Below, piece by piece: positions 1-5,857 of a stretch of DNA of 10,936 nt. The stretch is from Archaeoglobi archaeon. GTDB lineage: Archaea > Halobacteriota > Archaeoglobi > Archaeoglobales > Archaeoglobaceae. The DNA lies in the NCBI GenBank assembly GCA_004347865.1, contig QNUZ01000056.1, positions 1 through 10,936 of the forward strand, in the 5' to 3' direction. The position numbers and the translations under genes are program-made. Below the pieces are notes generated by a model that worked only from the letters and a program-made list of their open reading frames with translations, ran no database searches and had not been told where the DNA came from. Every line of letters begins with the position of its first letter. Within the stretch, counting starts at the first letter, position 1.

Positions 1-9
1 CACCATTTC

Positions 10-28
10 TATAAAAAATTAAAAAATT
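10..28 (-). terminator. T-rich archaeal terminator of the fusion gene
   Basis: Read on the minus strand, the bases right after the TAA stop are two T6 runs separated by two A's, then a further mixed A/T stretch. Archaeal RNA polymerase terminates at such oligo-T tracts without needing a hairpin, and none is visible. The window ends nine bases further on, so the next gene in this direction is unknown. Confidence 0.5.
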
Positions 29-1966
29 TTATATTCCCTTAAAGTCCGGCTTTCTTTTCTCGAAAAAGGCAGTTATACCCTCCACAACGTCCTGAGTAGA
101 GGTCACAACTCCAAAGGCGAGCTCTTCCAAGAATTTTCCGATTTCTGTAGGCAGATCCGCTCCGAAGTTTATCGCGTACTTAACCGCTCGTAGGCTCACC
201 GGAGGCATTTCTGATAGCTGTTTTGCCAGTTCCATGACCTCTTTTTCGAATTTATCTGCATCAACAGCCTTTGCAAGTCCTATTTTTTCAGCTTCATCGG
301 CATCCAGCCTCTTGGCGAGCATTATCATTTCCTTCGCCTTTGCCACTCCAACGATCTTAGGAAGCCTCTGAGTTCCTCCCCATCCAGGAATTAGCCCTAG
401 AGCCACTTCTGTAAGCCCTATCTTTGCGCCTCTTTTCATTATCCTGAAATCACATGCTAGGGCGAGTTCGCATCCACCGCCAAAAGCGTAACCGTTTATC
501 GCAGCTATTACTGGCTTGGGGAACTTTTCAATCTGCGAGAAAACCTCGTTACCTTTGTGGGTTATCCACAGCATTCTTGGGCGGGTGAAATCTGCATTCG
601 ACTGCAGATCAAAGCCAGCGGAGAACGCCCTGTCCCCAGATCCCGTGATCACGAGAACTCTAACTTCTGGATCGACTTCAAGCTCCTTTAGAGCTGAGGA
701 TATTTCCTCTAGTGTATCCACGTCAAGCGCATTCAATTTCTGAGGCCTGTTTATCGTTAGCTTGGCAATTCTGTCTTTCTTTTCCAGTATTATATTCTTG
801 TAAGTGGCCCTTCCGTAGTCATAGAATCCCCTTCCCGCCTTAACTCCTATCCTGCCTTCGGAAACCATTTTCTTCAGCAGCTCCCTCGGCTTTAGTATTC
901 CGTAACCTTTCTCCTTGTAAAGCTCCTCAAGCTTTGCTAGGATCCTGTCAAGCCCTATCTCATCTCCGAGCTCGCAAACGCCTTTAGGCATGTTGGTTCC
1001 CAGTTTCATGGCCGTATCTATCTCCTTCGCCTCTGCAACCCCCAGTTCTATGAGCTCGGCTGCTATGTTCACCATCGGGGCTATCAATCTGAGTTCGTCA
1101 TATCCCTCGAGCTTCGGTATCTTCGGTCTTCCCGAAGTCCAGTCGTAGAAACCCTTGCCAGTTTTTGCTCCCAGCTCCTTCTTTTCGAACTTCTCCTTGA
1201 GGATCCTTGGAGTCGGAACCAGACCCCACTGAGAGCCGATGAAGTTCAAAACATCAAGTCCAACAAAGTCCGAAAGTTCTATCGGTCCCATTGGGAAATT
1301 GTATTTGTACAGGAAAACCGAATCTATCTCTTCTCTCTTTGCAATTCCCTTTTCCATGTCCTCTATCGCCAGCGTAAGATAGGGAACCAATATTCTGTTT
1401 ACTATAAATCCGGCGACGTCTTTTCTCACAACGACAGGGGTCTTCCCTATGCTCTTCACGAACTCCACGCACCTGCTCACGGTTTCATCGCTCGTCTTCT
1501 CTCCTCTTACTACTTCCACGAGCTGCATCACAACTGGCGGGTTGAAAAAGTGAAGACCAACAAACTTATCCGGTCGATCGGTCGAGTTTCCGAGCTCTGT
1601 TATGCTCAAACCCGATGTGTTGCTGGCAAATATGCACTCTCTTTTTGCGTATTTCTGTACCTCCGCAAAAAGGCTCTTCTTTAGATCCATAACTTCCGGT
1701 ATCGCTTCAATTACTAGGTCAGCATCTTTAACGGCCTCCTCTATCGAAAGTGTGAACTTCAACCTTCCAAGAACCTCCCTAGCTTTCTGGTCGCTCAATT
1801 TACCTTTCGAAACCGCTTTCTCGAGGCTCTTCTCTATTGACTCCCTGGCCTTATCGATGAATTCCTGCTTTATATCCCGTACAGCAACATCGTAGCCGGC
1901 CGTTGCACATACCTGGGCAATTCCGTGGCCCATCACTCCGGCACCTAAAACAGCCACCTTTTTCAT
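29..1966 (-). CDS. Bifunctional 3-hydroxyacyl-CoA dehydrogenase / enoyl-CoA hydratase (fused)
   Basis: A 645-residue fusion catalysing two successive beta-oxidation steps in the cytoplasm: hydration of a trans-2-enoyl-CoA and NAD-dependent oxidation of the (S)-3-hydroxyacyl-CoA. Seen: an N-terminal Rossmann fold starting GAGVMG (about residues 8-13), the SNTS motif (115-118), catalytic pair His139 (GLHFFNP) and Glu151, and Asn190. Two C-terminal dehydrogenase domains follow (about 187-275, ending KTGKGFYDW, and 290-385, ending AGRGFYDY). A crotonase domain runs from about 390 to 645, with Glu500 (GGGCE) and Glu520 exactly 20 residues apart, as in rat enoyl-CoA hydratase. The order dehydrogenase-then-hydratase is that of archaeal crotonyl-CoA hydratase/3-hydroxybutyryl-CoA dehydrogenases and the reverse of bacterial FadB. 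The ATG is preceded by GGTGGTG, a partial ribosome site. It is divergent from the hydratase at 2106. Chain-length preference cannot be read from sequence. Confidence 0.96.
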   Translation of the reverse strand: MKKVAVLGAGVMGHGIAQVCATAGYDVAVRDIKQEFIDKARESIEKSLEKAVSKGKLSDQKAREVLGRLKFTLSIEEAVKDADLVIEAIPEVMDLKKSLFAEVQKYAKRECIFASNTSGLSITELGNSTDRPDKFVGLHFFNPPVVMQLVEVVRGEKTSDETVSRCVEFVKSIGKTPVVVRKDVAGFIVNRILVPYLTLAIEDMEKGIAKREEIDSVFLYKYNFPMGPIELSDFVGLDVLNFIGSQWGLVPTPRILKEKFEKKELGAKTGKGFYDWTSGRPKIPKLEGYDELRLIAPMVNIAAELIELGVAEAKEIDTAMKLGTNMPKGVCELGDEIGLDRILAKLEELYKEKGYGILKPRELLKKMVSEGRIGVKAGRGFYDYGRATYKNIILEKKDRIAKLTINRPQKLNALDVDTLEEISSALKELEVDPEVRVLVITGSGDRAFSAGFDLQSNADFTRPRMLWITHKGNEVFSQIEKFPKPVIAAINGYAFGGGCELALACDFRIMKRGAKIGLTEVALGLIPGWGGTQRLPKIVGVAKAKEMIMLAKRLDADEAEKIGLAKAVDADKFEKEVMELAKQLSEMPPVSLRAVKYAINFGADLPTEIGKFLEELAFGVVTSTQDVVEGITAFFEKRKPDFKGI

Positions 1967-1993
1967 AACACCACCAAACGAATTTCCAAAAGT

Positions 1994-2005
1994 GGTTAAT
2001 TAACC
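1994..2005. promoter_or_regulatory. Perfect 12-bp palindrome GGTTAATTAACC over the TATA box of the minus-strand fusion gene
   Basis: GGTTAATTAACC is self-complementary over all 12 bases. Its core TTAATTAA is centred about 33 bp upstream of the ATG at 1966, which would place transcription start near 1973 and leave a leader of only about 7 nt. It is therefore a candidate TATA box, and its symmetry also makes it a candidate operator for a dimeric repressor. Role inferred from position and symmetry only; no regulator is encoded in the window. Confidence 0.45.
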
Positions 2006-2070
2006 TTTTCTAAAAAATCCGACAAGAAAGCCAAGAATTTCGGTTCGGCAAAAATTGTCAAAAGGATTAA

Positions 2071-2088
2071 AAATTAAATTAAATATAC
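2071..2088 (+). promoter_or_regulatory. TATA-box region for the hydratase at 2106
   Basis: An A/T-only stretch of TTAAATT/TTAAATAT type is centred about 26-27 bp before the ATG at 2106, the distance archaeal TATA boxes keep from the transcription start. No Shine-Dalgarno sequence lies before that ATG (the bases are ATACTCCCAATC), so a leaderless message starting at or next to the ATG is likely. Confidence 0.55.
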
Positions 2089-2105
2089 CTAAAATACTCC
2101 CAATC

Positions 2106-2891
2106 ATGAACGAGGTGCTGCTTGAGACCGATTCAGATCCGAGAATTGCGTGGATAAAACTGAACGAACCAAAAATGAACCTACTGAATTTCAGACTGCT
2201 GGAAGAGCTATATAATACAATCCTGATAGCTGAAAAGGGGGAAAATTCAGCAATAATACTTTCAAGCACGGGTGAGAACTTCTGCGCCGGCGCGGATTTG
2301 AAGGAACTGAAATCAATTTCCTTTGAGGATGGCATAAAGTGGTTCGATCGCTACATGGAAGTTGTTAGACTTCTAAGAAATTCCAGCAAGCCCGTTATTG
2401 CCGCTGTCCGAGGTTTTTGTGTTGCTGGCGGAAACGAGATTGCAATGGCCTGCGATATTGTCGTTGCATCAAAAAACGCGAAGTTCGGTCAGCCTGAGGC
2501 AAGAGTTGGATCCACTGCAATGGGTCTGGGAGTTCAGCTACTGCCCTTAATTGTTGGAGAGAAAAGGGCTAGAGAGCTCCTGCTAACTGGTAGGATCATC
2601 GATGCGGAAGAGGCTTTCCGCATAGGGCTGGTTAACAGAGTTGTCGATGATGAAAAGCTCGAGGAGACAGCAAAATCGATCGCGATCGAAATCGTCGAGA
2701 ACTGCAGTCCCCATGCCTTCAGAGTTATTAAATCGGGAATAAACTTCTGGACCGATTTCGCAATGATTTCGGCCCAGCTTTCGAGAGACCTCACATCCTT
2801 TGTTTGGTCTTCAAACGAATTCAAAGAGAGATGCGAGGAGTTCCTTCAAAAAAAGAGGCTAAGAGAGAGAAAATTCAAGGGAATTAAATGA
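2106..2891 (+). CDS. Enoyl-CoA hydratase/isomerase (crotonase family)
   Basis: A single-domain crotonase of 261 residues, the usual family length. It probably hydrates a 2-enoyl-CoA in beta-oxidation. Seen: the substrate-pocket motif CAGADLKEL (about 60-68), the oxyanion-hole segment VAGGNE (106-111) and two acidic residues, Glu111 and Glu131 (FGQPE), spaced 20 apart like the two catalytic glutamates of rat hydratase, which argues for true hydratase activity. The N-terminal part with EPKMNLLN resembles more divergent crotonases, so isomerase or specialised roles remain possible. An upstream in-frame TTG at 2055 exists, but it lies upstream of or inside the promoter A/T tract, so the ATG at 2106 is preferred. 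The gene stands alone, divergent from the fusion and 43 bp ahead of the methylmalonyl operon. Confidence 0.88.
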   Translation: MNEVLLETDSDPRIAWIKLNEPKMNLLNFRLLEELYNTILIAEKGENSAIILSSTGENFCAGADLKELKSISFEDGIKWFDRYMEVVRLLRNSSKPVIAAVRGFCVAGGNEIAMACDIVVASKNAKFGQPEARVGSTAMGLGVQLLPLIVGEKRARELLLTGRIIDAEEAFRIGLVNRVVDDEKLEETAKSIAIEIVENCSPHAFRVIKSGINFWTDFAMISAQLSRDLTSFVWSSNEFKERCEEFLQKKRLRERKFKGIK

Positions 2892-2913
2892 CTTCTAAAC
2901 TCAGAAGAAAACG

Positions 2914-2926
2914 ATAAATTTTTAAG
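2914..2926 (+). promoter_or_regulatory. TATA box of the methylmalonyl-CoA operon
   Basis: ATAAATTTTTAAG is centred near 2920, 27 bp before the second in-frame ATG (2947) of the first operon gene but only 15 bp before the first ATG (2935). By archaeal promoter geometry the message would begin at about 2947, so the first ATG may never be transcribed. The placement is inferred from spacing; 5' mapping is not available here. Confidence 0.5.
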
Positions 2927-2946
2927 TTTTAGATATGGGCGGTTCT

Positions 2947-3372
2947 ATGCTTGAAAGTCGGAGAATTAGAGTCCTCATAGCCAAACCAGGGCTTGATGGG
3001 CACGACCGCGGGGCGAAGGTTGTTGCCCGAGGACTGCGTGATGCTGGATTCGAGGTCATATATACCGGAATCAGGAGGACGCCCGCAGAGATTGCGGAAA
3101 CCGCTCTGCAGGAAGACGTAGACGTCGTGGGGCTGAGCATACTCAGCGGAGCCCATATGGAATTGATTCCCCTTGTGCTGGAGGAACTTAAAAAGAGGGG
3201 AATAGAGCCAAATAAAGATGTTCTTGTGCTCGTCGGGGGTATAATACCAAAGGATGATGCAGAAAAATTGCTAAAAATGGGAGTATCCATGATATTCGGT
3301 CCAGGAACTAAGCTCTCAGAAATAGTTGATTTTATAAAAAAGGAGGTTGAAAAGCTGAGGGACGATCTATGA
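2947..3372 (+). CDS. mcmA2: Methylmalonyl-CoA mutase, small (cobalamin-binding) subunit
   Basis: This is the B12-binding half of methylmalonyl-CoA mutase as a separate protein, 141 residues from 2947 or 145 from the earlier ATG at 2935. It holds adenosylcobalamin against the catalytic subunit encoded at 5858. Seen: the base-off cobalamin motif DGHDRG (DxHxxG; the His supplies the lower cobalt ligand), the SIL stretch in GLSILSGAH, and the VGGIIP loop that lines the nucleotide tail. Lone subunits of this kind are usual in archaea, whereas many bacteria and mitochondria carry the domain at the mutase C-terminus. The start at 2947 is chosen because the TATA box at about 2920 puts transcription start there; 2935 cannot be excluded. 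Its stop overlaps the epimerase start by 4 bases (ATGA), which implies coupled translation. It heads a six-gene operon. Confidence 0.93.
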   Translation: MLESRRIRVLIAKPGLDGHDRGAKVVARGLRDAGFEVIYTGIRRTPAEIAETALQEDVDVVGLSILSGAHMELIPLVLEELKKRGIEPNKDVLVLVGGIIPKDDAEKLLKMGVSMIFGPGTKLSEIVDFIKKEVEKLRDDL

Positions 3373-3758
3373 AGATCGACCATATTGGAATAGCTGTAAA
3401 GAACCTTGAGGACGCCATTAAGACCTTCGAGGCCCTTGGTTTCAAGTTGGAGGAAATTGAGGAAGTTGAAGGGCAGAAGGTCAGGGTTGCGATGCTCCCT
3501 GTGGGAGAGAGCAGAATAGAGCTTCTAGAGGCCACATCGGAGGATTCGGCAATTGCAAAGTTCGTTGCCTCTCGGGGAGAGGGGGTGCAGCACATCGCCA
3601 TAAATGTTGAGGACATAGAATTGGCCCTGAAAAGGGCTAAAGATGCTGGGGTAAAACTGATAGATGAGAAGCCAAAAATTGGCGCTGGAGGGAAGAAAGT
3701 AGCATTTCTGCATCCAAAGAGCACACATGGTGTTCTGATAGAGTTTGTGGAGGGTTGA
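3369..3758 (+). CDS. mce: Methylmalonyl-CoA epimerase
   Basis: A VOC-superfamily protein of 129 residues that interconverts (S)- and (R)-methylmalonyl-CoA, linking the carboxylase product to the mutase substrate. Seen: two beta-alpha-beta-beta-beta modules beginning DHIGIAV (4-10) and QHIAINV (74-80). Metal ligands expected in this family are His5, His75 and Glu125 (LIEFVEG), with Glu51 (RIELLEAT) at the usual second-ligand position, where some family members have Gln. Length is normal for archaeal and bacterial epimerases. The ATG overlaps the stop of the mutase small subunit as ATGA. The next start lies a single base beyond its own stop. No MeaB-type GTPase lies between mutase subunit and epimerase, unlike in many other clusters. 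Confidence 0.93.
   Translation: MKIDHIGIAVKNLEDAIKTFEALGFKLEEIEEVEGQKVRVAMLPVGESRIELLEATSEDSAIAKFVASRGEGVQHIAINVEDIELALKRAKDAGVKLIDEKPKIGAGGKKVAFLHPKSTHGVLIEFVEG
3749..3754 (+). promoter_or_regulatory. Shine-Dalgarno GGAGGG deciding the mmdA start
   Basis: GGAGGG ends five bases before the ATG at 3760, ideal ribosome-site spacing. It lies inside the last codons of the epimerase gene and rules against the in-frame TTG at 3745, which would place this site downstream of the start. Confidence 0.7.
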
Positions 3759-3759
3759 A

Positions 3760-5307
3760 ATGAGAGAGGAACTAAGGAAACTGTACGAAAAAAGGGACAG
3801 GGTCCTGAAAATGGGTGGAGAGGAGAGGATAAAAAAACAACATGAAGACGGTAAACTCACAGCCAGAGAAAGGCTGGAAATCCTGCTGGATCCCGGAAGC
3901 TTTGTTGAGCTGAATCCATTTGTCGAGAAAAGAAACACAGACTTTGGCCTCGATAAAATGGAACTGCCTGCAGACGGAGTTGTTACTGGCTACGGTACTG
4001 TCGACGGGAGACCTGTAGCAGTGTTTGCTCAGGATTTCACGGTCCTCGGAGGCAGCCTTGGAGAAATGCACGGTTTCAAGATAGCATACATTCTTGACTT
4101 TGCGATGAAGCTGGGAATACCGGTTGTCGGACTTAATGACAGCGGAGGAGCGAGGATTCAGGAGGGCGTTGACGCGCTGAAAGGCTACGGAGACATCTTC
4201 TACAGAAACACGCTTGCAAGCGGTGTTATCCCGCAGATAAGCGTGATACTCGGACCGTGCGCCGGAGGAGCCGTTTACAGTCCAGCAATAGGCGACTTCA
4301 TAGTGATGACCAAGAATCCGAACTGCTACATGTTCATCACAGGCCCAGCAGTTGTTAAGGCCGTAACGGGAGAGGATGTGACGCCCCATGAGCTTGGCGG
4401 ATGGGAAGCGCATGCAATCAAGAGCGGAAACTGCCACCTTGTTGCCGAAAACGACGAGGATGCCCTGAAACTTGTCAGAAAACTTCTCAGCTATCTTCCC
4501 CTAAACAACATGGAGGATCCTCCAAGAGTCGAAACCGGAGACGATCCCTCCAGAATAACTCCGGAAATCTACGAGATTCTCCCGGAAGATCCCGGAAAAC
4601 CTTACGATGTTCGCGAGATAATATCGGCTGTTGTGGACAACAGAGAGTTCTTTGAAATTCACAAATACTACGCTCCAAACGCTGTTACTGGATTTGCCAG
4701 GATTGACGGAAGAAGCGTCGGGATAGTAGCAAACAACCCTGCATACCTAGCCGGATGTCTCGATATAAACAGCAGCGATAAAATTGCAAGATTTGTAAGG
4801 TTCTGCGATTCGTTCAATATCCCGATAATTACGTTTGTTGATGTTCCTGGCTATTTGCCCGGAGTCGAGCAGGAGTACGGGGGGATAATAAGACACGGTG
4901 CAAAGATACTCTTTGCCTACAGCGAGGCGAGTGTGCCGATGGTCACTGTTATAGTAAGAAAAGCCTATGGAGGTGCTTATCTCGCAATGGGGAGCAAGCA
5001 TCTGGGTGCAGACATCGTTTTTGCCTATCCCTCAGCGGAGATAGCCGTAATGGGGCCCGAAGGAGCTGCGGAAATAGTCTTCAGAAAGGAAATAGCCGGA
5101 GCAAGCGATCCGAAAGCTATGAGGGAGGCAAAGATCAAGGAATACCGAGAAAAGTTCGCAAACCCGTACAGAGCTGCTTCTCGCGGATACATTGACGACG
5201 TGATTGATCCTAAACTTACTAGGGTAAAAATAATATCCGCGCTGAGGATACTGGAGAGCAAGAAGGAAAAACTCCCGCCCAAGAAACACGGAAACATACC
5301 TCTATGA
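3760..5307 (+). CDS. mmdA: Propionyl-/methylmalonyl-CoA carboxyltransferase (carboxylase beta or decarboxylase alpha subunit)
   Basis: A 515-residue biotin-dependent carboxyltransferase that moves CO2 between carboxybiotin and propionyl-CoA/methylmalonyl-CoA. Seen: the N-terminal acyl-CoA-binding part with LTARERLEILLD; the first oxyanion loop SGGARIQEG (128-136); GPCAGGAVYSPA in the N-half; the second loop KAYGGAYLAMGSKHLGAD (from 401); and the family C-terminal ending KKHGNIPL. Full length for the family (about 510-530). Leu408 occupies the position that controls acyl-length preference in Streptomyces carboxylases (Asp in PccB, Ile in AccB). With the biotin carrier at 5439 it forms either a carboxylase (needing a biotin carboxylase) or a methylmalonyl-CoA decarboxylase (needing a membrane beta subunit); neither partner is in the window, so direction is open. 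Confidence 0.94.
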   Translation: MREELRKLYEKRDRVLKMGGEERIKKQHEDGKLTARERLEILLDPGSFVELNPFVEKRNTDFGLDKMELPADGVVTGYGTVDGRPVAVFAQDFTVLGGSLGEMHGFKIAYILDFAMKLGIPVVGLNDSGGARIQEGVDALKGYGDIFYRNTLASGVIPQISVILGPCAGGAVYSPAIGDFIVMTKNPNCYMFITGPAVVKAVTGEDVTPHELGGWEAHAIKSGNCHLVAENDEDALKLVRKLLSYLPLNNMEDPPRVETGDDPSRITPEIYEILPEDPGKPYDVREIISAVVDNREFFEIHKYYAPNAVTGFARIDGRSVGIVANNPAYLAGCLDINSSDKIARFVRFCDSFNIPIITFVDVPGYLPGVEQEYGGIIRHGAKILFAYSEASVPMVTVIVRKAYGGAYLAMGSKHLGADIVFAYPSAEIAVMGPEGAAEIVFRKEIAGASDPKAMREAKIKEYREKFANPYRAASRGYIDDVIDPKLTRVKIISALRILESKKEKLPPKKHGNIPL

Positions 5308-5312
5308 GGTGA
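5306..5312 (+). promoter_or_regulatory. Shine-Dalgarno GAGGTGA of the 41-residue small gene
   Basis: GAGGTGA overlaps the stop of the carboxyltransferase gene and ends four bases before the ATG at 5317. It is among the best ribosome sites in the window, and is the main evidence that the short frame behind it is translated. Confidence 0.7.
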
Positions 5313-5316
5313 CTTC

Positions 5317-5442
5317 ATGACACCGGAGGAATTTGTCGCCGCAGTGGTCGCGATCCACAAATACATGAAAGAAAAGGAGAGACCAATAGAGATCAAAGAG
5401 GGTCCAAAACTTTGGAAGATTTCCGGAAGGGTGATCCCGTGA
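5317..5442 (+). CDS. Small decarboxylase/carboxylase subunit, MmdE- or OadG-C-terminal-like (41 residues)
   Basis: A 41-residue frame between the carboxyltransferase and biotin-carrier genes. Support: a strong GAGGTGA site four bases before its ATG, a 9-base gap to mmdA, and a stop that overlaps the next gene's GTG as GTGA. The protein starts MTPEEFVAAVVAIHKYM, an amphipathic helix, and ends with LWKISGR (32-38). From family knowledge, the gamma/delta/epsilon small subunits of sodium-pump decarboxylases end in a helix of the type EEL(V)AAIAAAIAAYL followed by a W-x-x-x-GR motif; this looks like that piece alone, without a membrane helix. Its probable job is to anchor or stabilise the carboxyltransferase-biotin carrier complex. 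The family link rests on motif similarity I recognise by eye, so treat it as a lead; that the gene is real is better supported. Confidence 0.68.
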   Translation: MTPEEFVAAVVAIHKYMKEKERPIEIKEGPKLWKISGRVIP

Positions 5443-5852
5443 AATACAGGGTAGAGACTGATGGGAAGGTCTATTTTGTCGAAGTTGAAGAGACTGGTGT
5501 CTACGAGTTCAAGGTTACTGTAAACGGTAAGACTGCAATTTTTGAGGTCAGACCAAAAGTCGAAGTAAAAGCAGTAAAAGAGGAGACTAAAACAGAAATA
5601 AAAGAAAAAGAAGAGCGAAAAGTGGAACGTAAGCTTGAAGGAAAAGTCATAAAGGCTCCGATGAACGGAGTGGTCACGAAGATTCTGGTAAAGGTAGGAG
5701 ATGATGTAAAGGAAGGAGACACGGTAGCCGTGATAGAGGCGATGAAGATGGAAAACCCTATAAAGTCTCCCTTCAGCGGAAAAGTTCTGGAGGTTCTTGT
5801 AAAGGTTGGAGACAAAGTTTCCAAGGAAAGTCCCCTTATCCGGCTGGGGTGA
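5439..5852 (+). CDS. mmdC: Biotin carboxyl carrier protein of the carboxylase/decarboxylase
   Basis: A 137-residue biotin carrier that shuttles carboxybiotin to the carboxyltransferase. Seen: an N-terminal beta-rich segment (1-45) with the paired V-x-V-E and F-x-V-x-V-N-G strands common to archaeal and clostridial carriers; a charged Lys/Glu linker (about 45-68) in place of the usual Pro/Ala linker; and a biotinyl/lipoyl hammerhead domain (70-137) with EAMKMEN. The biotinylated lysine is Lys103, 34 residues from the C-terminus as expected. The GTG at 5439 is preferred over the TTG at 5412 because GGGTGATC lies just before it, MKYRVE is the typical family start, and the GTG overlaps the preceding stop (GTGA), implying coupled synthesis with the 41-residue protein. 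Confidence 0.92.
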   Translation: MKYRVETDGKVYFVEVEETGVYEFKVTVNGKTAIFEVRPKVEVKAVKEETKTEIKEKEERKVERKLEGKVIKAPMNGVVTKILVKVGDDVKEGDTVAVIEAMKMENPIKSPFSGKVLEVLVKVGDKVSKESPLIRLG

Positions 5853-5857
5853 TTTTC

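Noticed and set aside
2071..2090. A/T-rich tract as a possible replication origin or AT-rich mobile insertion
   Set aside because: It has TATA-box spacing to the next ATG, is very short, and is not flanked by origin-box repeats or by Orc1/Cdc6 genes.
2055..2105. N-terminal extension of the hydratase from TTG 2055
   Set aside because: It translates to a Lys/Ile-rich stretch made from the promoter A/T tract, has no ribosome site, and lies upstream of the start expected from the TATA box.
2892..2907. Small inverted repeat CTTCT...AGAAG after the hydratase stop
   Set aside because: Only a 5-bp stem with a 6-base loop and no following T-run; too weak to call a terminator or operator.
2922..3383. 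Antisense open frame (153 codons) over the mutase small subunit
   Set aside because: Ser-rich shadow translation; the plus strand carries the DxHxxG cobalamin motif and fits the operon.
3772..4437. Long antisense open frame (221 codons) within the carboxyltransferase gene
   Set aside because: It is the reverse shadow of a fully conserved enzyme, has no recognisable motif, and lacks a promoter or ribosome site of its own.
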